Part shown: positions 39,233-47,953 of the stretch, piece after piece
How the letters are laid out: the number at the start of each line of letters is the position of its first letter
Position numbering within the stretch: the stretch's first letter is position 1
Origin: CAVURS01 sp963834425
GTDB taxonomy: Bacteria > Actinomycetota > Actinomycetes > Actinomycetales > CAVURS01
DNA length: 64,000 nt
Direction of reading: 5' to 3'
Assembly (NCBI GenBank): GCA_963834425.1
Contig: CAWIBR010000013.1
Location: 1,364,001 to 1,428,000, forward strand
Notes under the pieces: model-generated
The model's input: the letters and a program-made list of their open reading frames with translations, nothing else
Told to the model about the DNA's origin: nothing
Databases searched by the model: none
Translations under genes and position numbers: made by a program

Positions 39233-39538
39233 ATGATGCGCCGGGTGGCCCAACCCAGCGCATTGCGGACGGCGATCGACCGGGCGAGTGCACCCGCACT
39301 GCTCCGGCTGAGCCGGCTCCCCCGCCTCGTGCCGTTCGTGGTCATGCTGGCGCTCATCGTGGTCGGCCTGTTCATCAGCGGCCTGATCGGCTGCGTGATC
39401 ATCTTGCTGGGTGTGTCGTTCCTCGGCTGGCTGCTCTACATCGGCTGGCCCCGGCTGACCATGCCGGAGCGGCTGATGCGACTGGCGGTCGTCGTGCTGG
39501 GCGTCGGCCTGGCCGTCATCCAGCTCTCCCCGCGCTGA
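39233..39538 (+). CDS. DUF6703-like membrane protein
   Basis: A 101-residue protein with three hydrophobic segments: LVPFVVMLALIVVGLFISGL, IILLGVSFLGWLLYIGWPRL and LMRLAVVVLGVGLAVIQL. LSRLPRLVPF and W-P-x-L match the DUF6703 family, which actinobacteria keep next to glyS. The start could be at ATG 39233 or 39236; no good ribosome site is seen. Function unknown. Confidence 0.7.
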   Translation: MMRRVAQPSALRTAIDRASAPALLRLSRLPRLVPFVVMLALIVVGLFISGLIGCVIILLGVSFLGWLLYIGWPRLTMPERLMRLAVVVLGVGLAVIQLSPR

Positions 39539-39550
39539 GGCGCGGCCCGG

Positions 39551-40276
39551 ATGGCCATCCTCCTGGCGCTGTGCACCGTCGTCTCGACGGCGCTCGGCGG
39601 CATGTTCGCCCTTCGCAACCGCGACCGCCTGCACCTCGTCCTGGGCTTCACCGCCGGAGTGTTGCTGGGGTTGGTGTTCTTCGACCTGCTCCCCGAGGTG
39701 TTCACGCTCGGCGGCCAGCTGTCCTTCCTCGGCCTGCCGTCGGTGTCCTACGCACTGGCCCTGGGGTTCCTGCTGCTGCACGTCGGTGAGCGCACGCTGA
39801 CCCTGCACCACGCCCACGAGGGCGAGTACTCCGCGCACAACCACCCGGAGGTCGGGCTGGCCTCGGCGATCGCGCTCGTCGGGCATTCGTTCCTCGACGG
39901 TGTCGGCATCGGACTGGCCTTCCAGGTCAACAGCACAGTCGGCCTGGCGGTCGCGCTCGCGGTCATCGCCCACGACTTCGCCGACGGGCTCAACACGGTC
40001 AGCCTGATGGTCAGCCACGGCAACAGCGACCTGCGGGCGAAGGTCATGCTGGCGCTGGACGCCGCCGCTCCGGCGATCGGCGCCGCGAGCACCCTGCTCT
40101 TCTCGCTGTCCGACCACGTGCTCGCGCTCTACCTGGCGTTCTTCTGCGGCTTCCTGCTCTACCTCGCGACCAGCGACATCCTGCCCGAGGCCCACTCGCG
40201 GCACCCTTCGCGGCTCACGTTGCTCTGCACGATCGGCGGCCTCGCGTTCATCGCCACGGTGGTCGCGTTCGCCTAG
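39551..40276 (+). CDS. ZIP family metal transporter
   Basis: A 241-residue membrane protein with about seven to eight helices. The ZIP metal-binding helices are visible as LVGHSFLDGVGIGLAF (HS..DG) and IAHDFADGLNTVS (H-x3-D-G). A short His-rich loop between helices 3 and 4 (LHHAHEGEYSAHNHPE) is a typical metal-sensing or delivery segment. ZIPs bring zinc, iron or manganese into the cytoplasm; ion choice cannot be told. Twelve nt after DUF6703. Confidence 0.9.
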   Translation: MAILLALCTVVSTALGGMFALRNRDRLHLVLGFTAGVLLGLVFFDLLPEVFTLGGQLSFLGLPSVSYALALGFLLLHVGERTLTLHHAHEGEYSAHNHPEVGLASAIALVGHSFLDGVGIGLAFQVNSTVGLAVALAVIAHDFADGLNTVSLMVSHGNSDLRAKVMLALDAAAPAIGAASTLLFSLSDHVLALYLAFFCGFLLYLATSDILPEAHSRHPSRLTLLCTIGGLAFIATVVAFA

Positions 40277-40278
40277 AC

Positions 40279-41115
40279 CTAGACCGAACCCTCTGGGGCT
40301 TCGCTCCCGCTGGCATCGAAGGCCCCGCCGTACCTGCGGTCGCGCTTCGCGTACGTCTCGACCGCCCGCCAGAGGTCGCGCCGGTCGACGTCCGGCCACA
40401 GCACGTTGTCGAAGACCAGCTCGGCGTACGCCGACTGCCAGAGCTGGAAGTTCGAGAGCCGCTGCTCCCCCGATGAGCGCCAGAACATGTCGACGTCAGG
40501 CAGGTCCGGCTCGTCCAGGTGCCGCTGGATCGTGCGCTCGTCGATCCGAGCCGGGTCCAGCCGACCGGCGGCGACCTCGGCCCCGATCGCGCGCACCGCG
40601 TCGGCGATCTCCGCGCGGCCGCCGTAGTTGACGCACATCGTCAGCGTCAGCACGGTGTTGTGCCGGGTCAACTCCTCGGCGGTCTCCAACTCGCGAATCA
40701 CGCTGCGCCACAGGCGAGGTCGTCGCCCGGCCCACCTCACGCGGACGCCCCACTCGTGCATCTGGTCGCGTCGACGGCGGATGACGTCGCGGTTGAAGCC
40801 CATCAGGAAGCGCACCTCCTCGGGCGAGCGCCGCCAGTTCTCGGTCGAGAAGGCGTACGCCGAGATGTGCTTCACACCGACCTCGATGCCGCCGGCCACG
40901 ACATCGAGCAGGGCGGCCTCGCCCCGCTCGTGCCCGGCCGTCCGCGGCAGGCCCTTGCTGTTGGCCCAGCGCCCGTTGCCGTCCATGACCACTGCGACGT
41001 GGGCCGGGACCAGCTCAGCGGGCAGCTCGGGCGGCCGCGCGCCGGAAGGGTGCGGTGGCGGCGCCACCGGGTCCCGGCGAGTCGCCGGCGGCGGGTCGCG
41101 TCGGGACCGCCTCAC
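40279..41115 (-). CDS. uppS: Undecaprenyl/decaprenyl diphosphate synthase
   Basis: A 278-residue cis-prenyltransferase making the long-chain polyprenyl phosphate carrier for cell-wall synthesis. AVVMDGNGRWA with catalytic Asp45, then YAFSTENWRRSPEEV, LTMCVNYGGRAEI and FWRSSGEQRLSNFQLWQSAY are the conserved regions. The GTG at 41115 overlaps the recO stop (GTGA), which makes it a better start than the upstream codon. The N-terminal 40 residues are Pro/Arg-rich and variable. Confidence 0.95.
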   Translation of the reverse strand: MRRSRRDPPPATRRDPVAPPPHPSGARPPELPAELVPAHVAVVMDGNGRWANSKGLPRTAGHERGEAALLDVVAGGIEVGVKHISAYAFSTENWRRSPEEVRFLMGFNRDVIRRRRDQMHEWGVRVRWAGRRPRLWRSVIRELETAEELTRHNTVLTLTMCVNYGGRAEIADAVRAIGAEVAAGRLDPARIDERTIQRHLDEPDLPDVDMFWRSSGEQRLSNFQLWQSAYAELVFDNVLWPDVDRRDLWRAVETYAKRDRRYGGAFDASGSEAPEGSV

Positions 41116-41843
41116 GCTCGCTCGACCAGGCGCAGCGAGCGCAGCCCGCGCTCGAGGTGCCACTGCAGGAAGGCCGCCACCAGGCCGCTGCCCTCGCGGC
41201 GATGACGCAGCTCGCTCGCGTCCGCCACCGCCCAGTCACCGGCCAGCAACGCCGCGAGCAGCTCGATGGTCTGCGGCGCCGGCGACGCCGAGCCCGGCGG
41301 CCGGCAGTCCGGGCAGACCGACCCGCCGGCCGGCAGCGAGAACGCCGAATGTGGGCCAGGGGCACCGCATTTCGCGCAGTCGTGGAAGCTCGGCGCCCAA
41401 CCGGCGACGGACAACGACCGCAGCAGGAACGCGTCCAGGACCAGTCCCGGGTCGTGGGCGCCGTCGGACAGCGCGCGCAGCCCGCCGACGAGCAACAGGA
41501 ACTGCTGGGTGGCCGGCTCCTTCTCGACGTCGGTCAGTCGCTCGGCCGTCTCGAGCATCGCCGTGCCGGCGGTGTAGCGGCGGTAGTCGTTGGCGATCCC
41601 CGCGGCGTACGGCGCGAGGGTCTCGACCTGGGTGACGACGTCGAGCGAGCGGCCCTCGTAGAGCTGGACGTCGGCGAGCATGAAGGGTTCCAGCCGCCCG
41701 CCGATCCGCGAGGAGGTCTTGCGCACGCCCTTGGCCACGGCCCGGACCCGGCCGTGATGGCGGGTCAGCAAGGTGATGATCCGGTCGGCCTCGCCGAGCT
41801 TGTGCGTGCGCAGCACGACACCTTCGTCTCGGTAGACCGGCAT
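41112..41843 (-). CDS. recO: DNA repair protein RecO
   Basis: A 243-residue recombination mediator that loads RecA with RecR. The N-terminal OB-fold starts VYRDEGVVLRTHKLGEADRI, then VRAVAKGVRKTSSRIGGRLE. A Cys4 zinc element follows (CAKCGAPG ... CPDCR), and the helical C-terminus ends ELRHRREGSGLVAAFLQWHL. Gene order recO–uppS is standard in actinobacteria. Confidence 0.95.
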   Translation of the reverse strand: MPVYRDEGVVLRTHKLGEADRIITLLTRHHGRVRAVAKGVRKTSSRIGGRLEPFMLADVQLYEGRSLDVVTQVETLAPYAAGIANDYRRYTAGTAMLETAERLTDVEKEPATQQFLLLVGGLRALSDGAHDPGLVLDAFLLRSLSVAGWAPSFHDCAKCGAPGPHSAFSLPAGGSVCPDCRPPGSASPAPQTIELLAALLAGDWAVADASELRHRREGSGLVAAFLQWHLERGLRSLRLVERA

Positions 41844-41907
41844 GGCTCCAGTGTCCTACGCCGTACGCCGCGTGGCGTCCCGCCCCGCCGCAGCGACGCA
41901 GCGGCGC

Positions 41908-43516
41908 TCAGACGGCGAGGGGTTCGGCGGACCAGACCTGGTCGCGACCGGCGCGCTTGGCAATCAGCAGGGCCTCGTCGGCCGCACCCAGCGCCCGCTC
42001 GGCCGCCTCGGTGGCCAGGCCGACCGACACCGTGACGAGCAGGCCCGGCGCGAGGGACTCCCAGTCCTCGGTCGCGACCGAGGAGTGCACCCGGGAGGCG
42101 ATGGCGCTGGCCTCCTCGCTGCTGACCCCGGGGATGAGCAGCACGAACTCGTCGCCGCCGTAGCGCACGACCGTGTCGTCGGTGCGGGTCAGCTCGTGCA
42201 GGATCGCGGCGACCCGGATCAGGACCCCGTCGCCCACGTCGTGCCCGAAGGTGTCGTTGACCGCCTTGAAGTGGTCGACGTCGACGAAGACGACGCACAG
42301 CTCGCCGGTGGCCAGGCGCAGGCGGCGGTCGAGCATCCGGCGGTTGCCGAGGCCGGTCAGGGGGTCCAGGAGCGCCGCCTTGCCGAGCCGGTCGGCCTCG
42401 ACCGTGAGCGCGCGCAGGCTCATCCGGTCGCGCAGGGCGACGAATCGGCTCTCCCGCTCACCCCAGAGCCGCTGCGTGGTCTCCCGCGCCAGCGCCTGCC
42501 ACCGGCCGACCGCCGGGTGCGGGCCGTACTCGAGCACGTCGACGGTGGCCAGCTGGGCGAGCGCGGTGAGCGACCAGACCCAGCGGTCCTTGCTGATCGC
42601 CTCGTCGGCCGCCTCCTGGAGGTTCTGCCGCGCCCGGGCGAACTGCTCATCACGGGCGTACGCCGAGCCGAGCCCGAGCTTGGCGAGCAACACTTCGGGG
42701 AGCTCGGGCCGCAGGTTGAACCGGGAGGTGGCCGCCCACATCCGGGCCTCGGAGAGCCGGTGCTCACCGAGCCGGCCTAGGACGTAGGCCTCCATCACCT
42801 CGGCCCGGGCGAGCATCTCGTCGTCGCCCTCGTCGATCGCGTTCATCATCGCCAGGGCCCGGGTCAGGCAGACCCGGTAGCAAGCCGCCGCCTCGGCGTC
42901 GCGGCCGTCGATCTCCAGGGCCGCGCCCCAGGTGGCCTGCAGGAGGGCGGCCTCCTGCAGCACCAGGATCCGGGCCTCCCCGGCCTGGGGACCGGTGGTC
43001 GCCACCTTCGAGGCCAGGCAGAGCGTGAAGATGTCGTCTGCGGCCTCGAACAGCTGGGCATGGCCCAGGACGATCGCGATCCCCTGAGCGGCGCTCAGCT
43101 CGTCGTACGTCGCGGGGGTGAAGCCCTCGACCAAGCGCGTAGGCCTCGGCGAGCGCGTCGATCGCGGCCGCCGTGTCGCCCTTACGCACCCAGGCGTCGC
43201 CGAGGACCGAAAGGGCCTTGGCCCGCCAGGCGTGGTCGTGCTCGTCGATCAGCGAGAGCAGCTGATAGGACTCGCCCGCCGCCTCGTCGTACAGCCCGAG
43301 CTCGAGCATCGCGCAGGCCGAGGTGTAGTGGAGGTACTTCGCGGTCGTGACGTCGCCGACCTCGAGGATGAACGGTAAATGGGCAGCAGCAGCCTGCACC
43401 GCGACGTTGGCGAAGCCGTCGGTGTAGTACTCGTGAACCTGGGCCGCAATCTGGTCGTACGGGCCGAAGGGTCCCCTACTGACGAGCGCGCTGGAAAGCC
43501 CAGCATCGTCCGCCAT
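41908..43516 (-). CDS. Diguanylate cyclase with TPR-like sensor region, one frame break
   Basis: ATG 43516 has GGAGGAGG 5 nt upstream. The first 130 residues and the following 270 are helical repeats (HEYYTDGFANVAVQ, SACAMLELGLYDEAAGESYQ, LARAEVMEAYVLGRLGEHRL). The C-terminal GGDEF domain has LDPLTGLGNRRML, VDHFKAVNDTFGHDVGD and the catalytic RYGGDEF. RTDD five residues before it fits an allosteric I-site (RxxD). One surplus base in GCGCTTGG near 43130 divides the gene. It probably makes c-di-GMP in response to a cytoplasmic or protein signal. No membrane helix. Confidence 0.85.
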
Positions 43517-43628
43517 TACCACCTCCTCCGGCCCGCGGTCGGGCCAACCCTGTCCTGCCATTGTCGCCCGGCTTCCGCCGGACCGTGAGCCGATCCAGTG
43601 AACTGCCATCACTCGGAGCAACTGGAGA

Positions 43629-45353
43629 TTACTCCCGATACGCCCGATTGAGGCCGGAAATGACGGCCATCAGCGACGCCGTGACGATGTTGTGGTCGAT
43701 CCCGACGCCCCACAGAACGCGCTCTCCGACCGCACACTCAAGGTACGCCGCGGCACTCGTGTCCGCGCCGGTCCCGAGCGCGTGTTCGGCGTAGTCCAGC
43801 ACGCGCACGTCGACGCCGATGCCCGACAACGCCGCGACGAACGCCGCGATCGGTCCGTTGCCGTGGCCCTCCAGGCTGACCAGCTCCTGGCCGTCGAGCA
43901 GGTCGACCACGAGATGGTCCTGCCCGTCGACCGCCGAGTCCTGCCGGGTGCCCTGCAGGCGGAACCGGCCCCACGGGTCGGCCGGGTTCGGCAGGTACTC
44001 GTCGCGGAACGCCGCCCAGATGGCGGCGCCACTCATCTCGCCGCCCTCCTCGTCGGTCTGGCGTTGGACGACCTGGCTGAACTCGATCTGCAGCCGACGG
44101 GGCAGCTCGAGGTTCTGCTCGCTCTTGAGCAGGTAGGCGACCCCGCCCTTGCCGGACTGGCTGTTGACCCGCACGACCGCCTCGTAGCTGCGGCCGACGT
44201 CATGCGGGTCGATCGGCAGGTAGGGCACCGCCCAGACCAGGTCGTCGATCGTCTTGCCCTCGGCCGTCGCGTCCGCGGCCATCGCGTCGAAGCCCTTCTT
44301 GATCGCGTCCTGGTGCGAGCCCGAGAAGGCCGTGTAGACCAGGTCGCCGCCGTAGGGGTGACGTTCGTGCACCGGCAGCTGGTTGCAGTACTCGACCGTC
44401 CGCCGCACGTGGTCCAGGTCGGAGAAGTCGATCTGCGGGTCGATCCCCTGGCTGTAGAGGTTCATGCCCAGCGTGACCAGGCAGACGTTGCCGGTCCGCT
44501 CGCCGTTGCCGAACAGGCACCCCTCGATCCGGTCGGCGCCGGCCAGGTAGCCGAGCTCGGCGGCCGCAACGCCCTCGCCGCGGTCGTTGTGCGGGTGCAG
44601 CGACAGGACGATGTTCTCGCGGTGCTCCAGGTGCCGGCCCATCCACTCGATGCTGTCGGCGTAGACGTTGGGCGTGGCCATCTCGACCGTCGCCGGCAGG
44701 TTGAGGATCACCTTGCGGTCCGGGCTCGGCTCGAAGACCTCGGCGACCTCGTTGCAGATCCGGGCCGCGAACTCCAGCTCGGTGCCGGTGTAGGACTCCG
44801 GCGAGTACTCGTAGTAGACCTGCGTGTCCGGGATGGTCTCCTCGAGCTTGCGGCACAGCCGCGCGCCCTGCAGCGCGATGTCGACGATGCCGTCCTGGCT
44901 CAGGCCGAAGACCACCTTGCGCTGCAGGACCGAGGTCGAGTTGTACAGGTGCACGATCGCCTGCCTGGCGCCGCGCAGCGACTCGTAGGTGCGCTCGATC
45001 AGGTGGTCCCGGGCCTGGGTCAGCACCTGGATCGTGACGTCCTCGGGGATCAGGTCGTCCCGGATGAGCTGGCGAACGAAGTCGAAGTCGGTCTGGCTGG
45101 CGGAGGGGAACCCGACCTCGATCTCCTTGTAGCCCATGGCCACGAGCAGGTCGAACATCCGGCGCTTGCGCTCCGGGCTCATCGGGTCGATCAGCGCCTG
45201 GTTGCCGTCGCGCAGGTCGACGGCGCACCAGCGCGGGGCCTTCGTCATCGTCTTGTCCGGCCAGGTGCGGTCGGGCAGGTCGACGACGATCTGTTGGTCA
45301 AAGGGGACGTACTTGCCGATCGGCATCCCGGACGGCTGCTGGGGGTAGTGCAC
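43629..45353 (-). CDS. leuA: 2-isopropylmalate synthase
   Basis: A 574-residue enzyme for the first step of leucine synthesis (2-oxoisovalerate + acetyl-CoA). CAVDLRDGNQALIDPM begins the HMGL-like barrel, and SLHPHNDRGEGVA provides metal-binding His residues. The C-terminal allosteric domain (DHLVVDLLDGQELVSLEGHG and later) allows leucine feedback. Length and the DLRDGNQ motif fit the actinobacterial long LeuA. A leucine-rich leader peptide lies upstream. Confidence 0.96.
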   Translation of the reverse strand: MHYPQQPSGMPIGKYVPFDQQIVVDLPDRTWPDKTMTKAPRWCAVDLRDGNQALIDPMSPERKRRMFDLLVAMGYKEIEVGFPSASQTDFDFVRQLIRDDLIPEDVTIQVLTQARDHLIERTYESLRGARQAIVHLYNSTSVLQRKVVFGLSQDGIVDIALQGARLCRKLEETIPDTQVYYEYSPESYTGTELEFAARICNEVAEVFEPSPDRKVILNLPATVEMATPNVYADSIEWMGRHLEHRENIVLSLHPHNDRGEGVAAAELGYLAGADRIEGCLFGNGERTGNVCLVTLGMNLYSQGIDPQIDFSDLDHVRRTVEYCNQLPVHERHPYGGDLVYTAFSGSHQDAIKKGFDAMAADATAEGKTIDDLVWAVPYLPIDPHDVGRSYEAVVRVNSQSGKGGVAYLLKSEQNLELPRRLQIEFSQVVQRQTDEEGGEMSGAAIWAAFRDEYLPNPADPWGRFRLQGTRQDSAVDGQDHLVVDLLDGQELVSLEGHGNGPIAAFVAALSGIGVDVRVLDYAEHALGTGADTSAAAYLECAVGERVLWGVGIDHNIVTASLMAVISGLNRAYRE

Positions 45354-45417
45354 GGTAGGGACCTCTCGCGAGTAGGCGGGCGACCGGCAGGCTCGATCCC
45401 CGCGGCGAGGGACCGGC

Positions 45418-45465
45418 CTAGGAGGCCCCGCCGCGGCGGCCGAGAAGCAGCGAGGCTGCCGTCAT
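45418..45465 (-). CDS. leuA leader peptide (transcription attenuator)
   Basis: ATG 45465 to TAG 45418 encodes 15 residues, MTAASLLLGRRGGAS, with three consecutive Leu codons (CTG CTT CTC). It lies 65 nt before leuA. In-frame GTG codons extend it to VRVRTM..., and TACTCT at 45488–45493 is a possible -10 placed so that the mRNA could start at that GTG without a leader. Such leucine-rich peptides attenuate leu operons. I do not see a complete terminator/antiterminator pair by eye; GGCCTCCTAGGCC overlaps the stop. Confidence 0.65.
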   Translation of the reverse strand: MTAASLLLGRRGGAS

Positions 45466-45537
45466 CGTTCGCACGCGCACGACGGCAGAGTAGCGCACGA
45501 CCTTGCGCAGGCCGCCTACGCGGTTCACGGTGAGAAC

Positions 45538-46575
45538 ATGCCGACCCGCTGCACGATCCTCCCGCCGTACGTCGTGGAACGGCTCAAGACCGTCGCCGAC
45601 GCGGAGATCGTCCGGGCGGCCGAGCACACCCTGGCCAACGACGTGTTGCACCGGCGCACCCGGCGGCGGCTGGCGGGCCGGCCGGCGTCGACGTCGATCG
45701 CGCGAGTCGCAGTCCACCGCACGATCTACACCGCGCACAACGGCACCTCGCTGCCCGGCTTGCCGGTGCACATCGAGGGCGCCGGCCCGACCGGGGACCC
45801 GGCGGTCGACGAGGCCTGGGCCGGCTTGGGCGCGACCTGGCTCTTCTACGACGCGGCGTACCGGCGAAACAGCTTGGACGACAAGGGTTTGCCGCTCGTA
45901 GCGACTGTGCATTTCGGCCGCCACTACGACAACGCGTTCTGGAACGGCGAGCAGATGGTCTTCGGCGACGGCGACGGCGTCTACTTCAACCGGTTCACGA
46001 TCTCGGTCGACATCATCGGGCACGAGCTGACCCACGGCTTCACCCAGTTCACGTCCCGACTGGGCTACTCGGGCCAGCCGGGCGCCCTGAACGAGAGCGT
46101 GTCCGACTGCTTCGGCTCGATGGTCAAGCAGATGCAGCTGGGTCAGACGGCGACGCAGGCCGACTGGCTGATCGGGCAGGGGCTGTTCACGCCGGCGGTC
46201 AACGGTGTGGCGGTCCGCTCGATGAAGGCCCCGGGCACGGCGTACAACGACCCCGTCCTGGGCCGCGACCCACAGCCCGCGACCATGGACGGCTATCTCG
46301 AGGACTCGGCCGACGAAGGCGAGGTGCATGCGAACTCGGGCATCCCAAACCATGCCTTCTACCTCGCGGCCACGGCCATCGGCGGTCCGACCTGGACGGG
46401 CGCCGGGCAAATCTGGTACGACGTGCTGACCGGCGGAAAGCTTCGCCGGTCAGCAAGTTTCGCGGATTTCGCGGCGGCGACGGTCGACGCGGCCCAGACT
46501 CGGTTCGGTGTGACGTCGAAGCAGGCTCGAGCAGTCGAGGCCGCATGGCGCAAGGTCAAGGTGGTCCAGTCATGA
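45538..46575 (+). CDS. Protealysin-like M4 family metalloprotease
   Basis: A 345-residue thermolysin-family protease. Residues 1–50 (CTILPPYVVERLKTVADAEI, TLANDVLHRR) form the short protealysin-type propeptide rather than the long FTP/PepSY one. The catalytic zinc motif HELTH is at 162–166, GALNESVSD (third ligand Glu186) follows, and EVHANSGIPNHAFY holds the downstream catalytic His region. No signal peptide is seen, consistent with protealysin-like enzymes that can act inside the cell or be released otherwise. The emfourin gene follows with ATGA overlap. Confidence 0.93.
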   Translation: MPTRCTILPPYVVERLKTVADAEIVRAAEHTLANDVLHRRTRRRLAGRPASTSIARVAVHRTIYTAHNGTSLPGLPVHIEGAGPTGDPAVDEAWAGLGATWLFYDAAYRRNSLDDKGLPLVATVHFGRHYDNAFWNGEQMVFGDGDGVYFNRFTISVDIIGHELTHGFTQFTSRLGYSGQPGALNESVSDCFGSMVKQMQLGQTATQADWLIGQGLFTPAVNGVAVRSMKAPGTAYNDPVLGRDPQPATMDGYLEDSADEGEVHANSGIPNHAFYLAATAIGGPTWTGAGQIWYDVLTGGKLRRSASFADFAAATVDAAQTRFGVTSKQARAVEAAWRKVKVVQS

Positions 46576-46889
46576 ACGAGCCTTCGAGCACACCGTCAGC
46601 CGCAGCCCCCGGTGGGCTGGTCGAGGTCTCGCGCAGCGGCGGGTTCGCGGGGATGACCATGCACGGGCGGGTCAACCTCGACCGCCTGGACGGCGCCGAC
46701 CTCGCTGCCTGGCAGTCCGCGATCGGCGAAGGCCTCCCGGCCGCGGCTCCGGGGGGCCAGCCCGCACCCGACCGGTTCGTCTACCGGGTCCGCAACCGCA
46801 GCAGCGGCCTGGACGTGACCGTCGGCGAGCAAGACCTCCCCGAAGACCTCAGAACTCTGCTCGACAGCGCCGTCCGCCCCCCCACCTAG
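46572..46889 (+). CDS. Emfourin-like inhibitor of the M4 protease
   Basis: A 105-residue protein beginning MNEPSS at 46572. VEVSRSGGFAGMTMHGRVNL and VGEQDLPEDLRTLLDSAVR match the emfourin/protealysin inhibitor family in pattern (V-x-R-x-G-G-F-A-G and the LPE-L terminus). Established work shows emfourin tightly inhibits protealysin-like proteases. Coupled start (ATGA) ensures co-production with the protease, like a toxin–antitoxin arrangement. No signal peptide, so the complex would form in the cytoplasm. Confidence 0.85.
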   Translation: MNEPSSTPSAAAPGGLVEVSRSGGFAGMTMHGRVNLDRLDGADLAAWQSAIGEGLPAAAPGGQPAPDRFVYRVRNRSSGLDVTVGEQDLPEDLRTLLDSAVRPPT

Positions 46890-46900
46890 GTGCGCTTGTC

Positions 46901-47001
46901 TTGGCCGTCAGAACCGGGTTTGGCCGTCGAAACCGGGTTGTGAGCGCGACAACAGGTGCCGAAAACCCGGAACCGACGGCCAAACCCGGATTCGACGGCC
47001 A
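46901..47001. repeat. Four-copy palindromic intergenic repeat
   Basis: The unit TGGCCGTCGAAACCGGGTT occurs twice in tandem (about 46902–46920 and 46921–46939, the first with small changes). It is followed by two inverted copies (46964–46982 and 46983–47001). The last copy differs from the exact complement at one base. The whole can fold into a long hairpin. It fills the gap between two convergent genes, so it could serve as a bidirectional terminator or be a REP-like element. Confidence 0.8.
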
Positions 47002-47023
47002 GGACAGTGCGGGGCTGGGCGGG

Positions 47024-47953
47024 TCAGAAGCCGAGCTTGCCGAGGGCCTTGGGGTCGCGCTGCCAGTCCTTGGCCACGCGCACGTGCAGGTCGAGGTAGA
47101 CCTGCTGGCCCAGCAACGCCTCGATGCCGGCGCGGGCCCGGGATCCGACGTCGCGCAACCGCGAACCGCCGCGGCCGATGACGATGGCCTTCTGGCTCGG
47201 CCGCTCGACGTACAGCTCGACCCGGATGTCGAGCAGCGGCCGATCGGGCGGTCGGCCCTCGCGCTGGGTCATCTCCTCGACCACGACGGCCAGGCTGTGG
47301 GGCAGCTCGTCCCGGACACCCTCGAGCGCGGCCTCCCGGACCAGCTCGGCGACCAGGATCGCCTCCGGCTCATCGGTCAGCTCGCCGTCCGGATAGAGCG
47401 GGGGGCCGGCGGGGAGGTGGGCGACCAACAGGTCGGCCACCAGCGTGACGTCCGGATAGGCCTGTCCCGCAGGAGCGAGCGCCGAGCAGGGCACGATGTC
47501 GTCCCACTCCCCCAGGCCTTGGATCGCGAGCAGGTGCAGGCCTAAGCGGTCGCGGTCGACCAAGTCGGCCTTGGTCGCGATGGCCACGACTGCGGCGCGA
47601 CGCCGGCGCTGGCGAAGTTCGGTCAGCTCGGCCGCGATGAACGTGTCGCCCGGCCCGACCTTCTCGTTGGCCGGAAGGCAGAACCCCACCACGTCGACCT
47701 GAGTCAGCGTCTCGCGCACGATGTCGTTGAGTCGTTGTCCCAGAACGGTTCTCGGCCGGTGGAGGCCAGGCGTATCGACCAGCACCAGCTGCGCGTCCGG
47801 TCGGCTGACGATGCCGCGGATCGCATGCCGGGTCGTCTGCGGCTTGTTCGATGTGATCGCGACCTTGGCGCCCACCAGCGCATTGGTCAGGGTCGACTTG
47901 CCGGCGTTGGGCCGGCCAACCAGGGCCGCGAAGCCGGAGCGGTGCTCGATCAT
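47024..47953 (-). CDS. era: GTPase Era
   Basis: A 309-residue GTPase for 30S ribosome assembly. G1 GRPNAGKS is at 13–20. G3 is DTPGLHRPRT, and the base-specificity loop is TKAD in place of NKxD, which is frequent in actinobacterial Era. The KH domain has VIGRGGSRLRDVG and the end LGKLGF fits the 16S-binding tail. It overlaps the CBS protein gene by 4 nt. Intact. Confidence 0.95.
   Translation of the reverse strand: MIEHRSGFAALVGRPNAGKSTLTNALVGAKVAITSNKPQTTRHAIRGIVSRPDAQLVLVDTPGLHRPRTVLGQRLNDIVRETLTQVDVVGFCLPANEKVGPGDTFIAAELTELRQRRRRAAVVAIATKADLVDRDRLGLHLLAIQGLGEWDDIVPCSALAPAGQAYPDVTLVADLLVAHLPAGPPLYPDGELTDEPEAILVAELVREAALEGVRDELPHSLAVVVEEMTQREGRPPDRPLLDIRVELYVERPSQKAIVIGRGGSRLRDVGSRARAGIEALLGQQVYLDLHVRVAKDWQRDPKALGKLGF

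Noticed and set aside
43692..45533. 613-residue plus-strand frame opposite leuA
   Set aside because: Antisense shadow of leuA with no recognisable domain.
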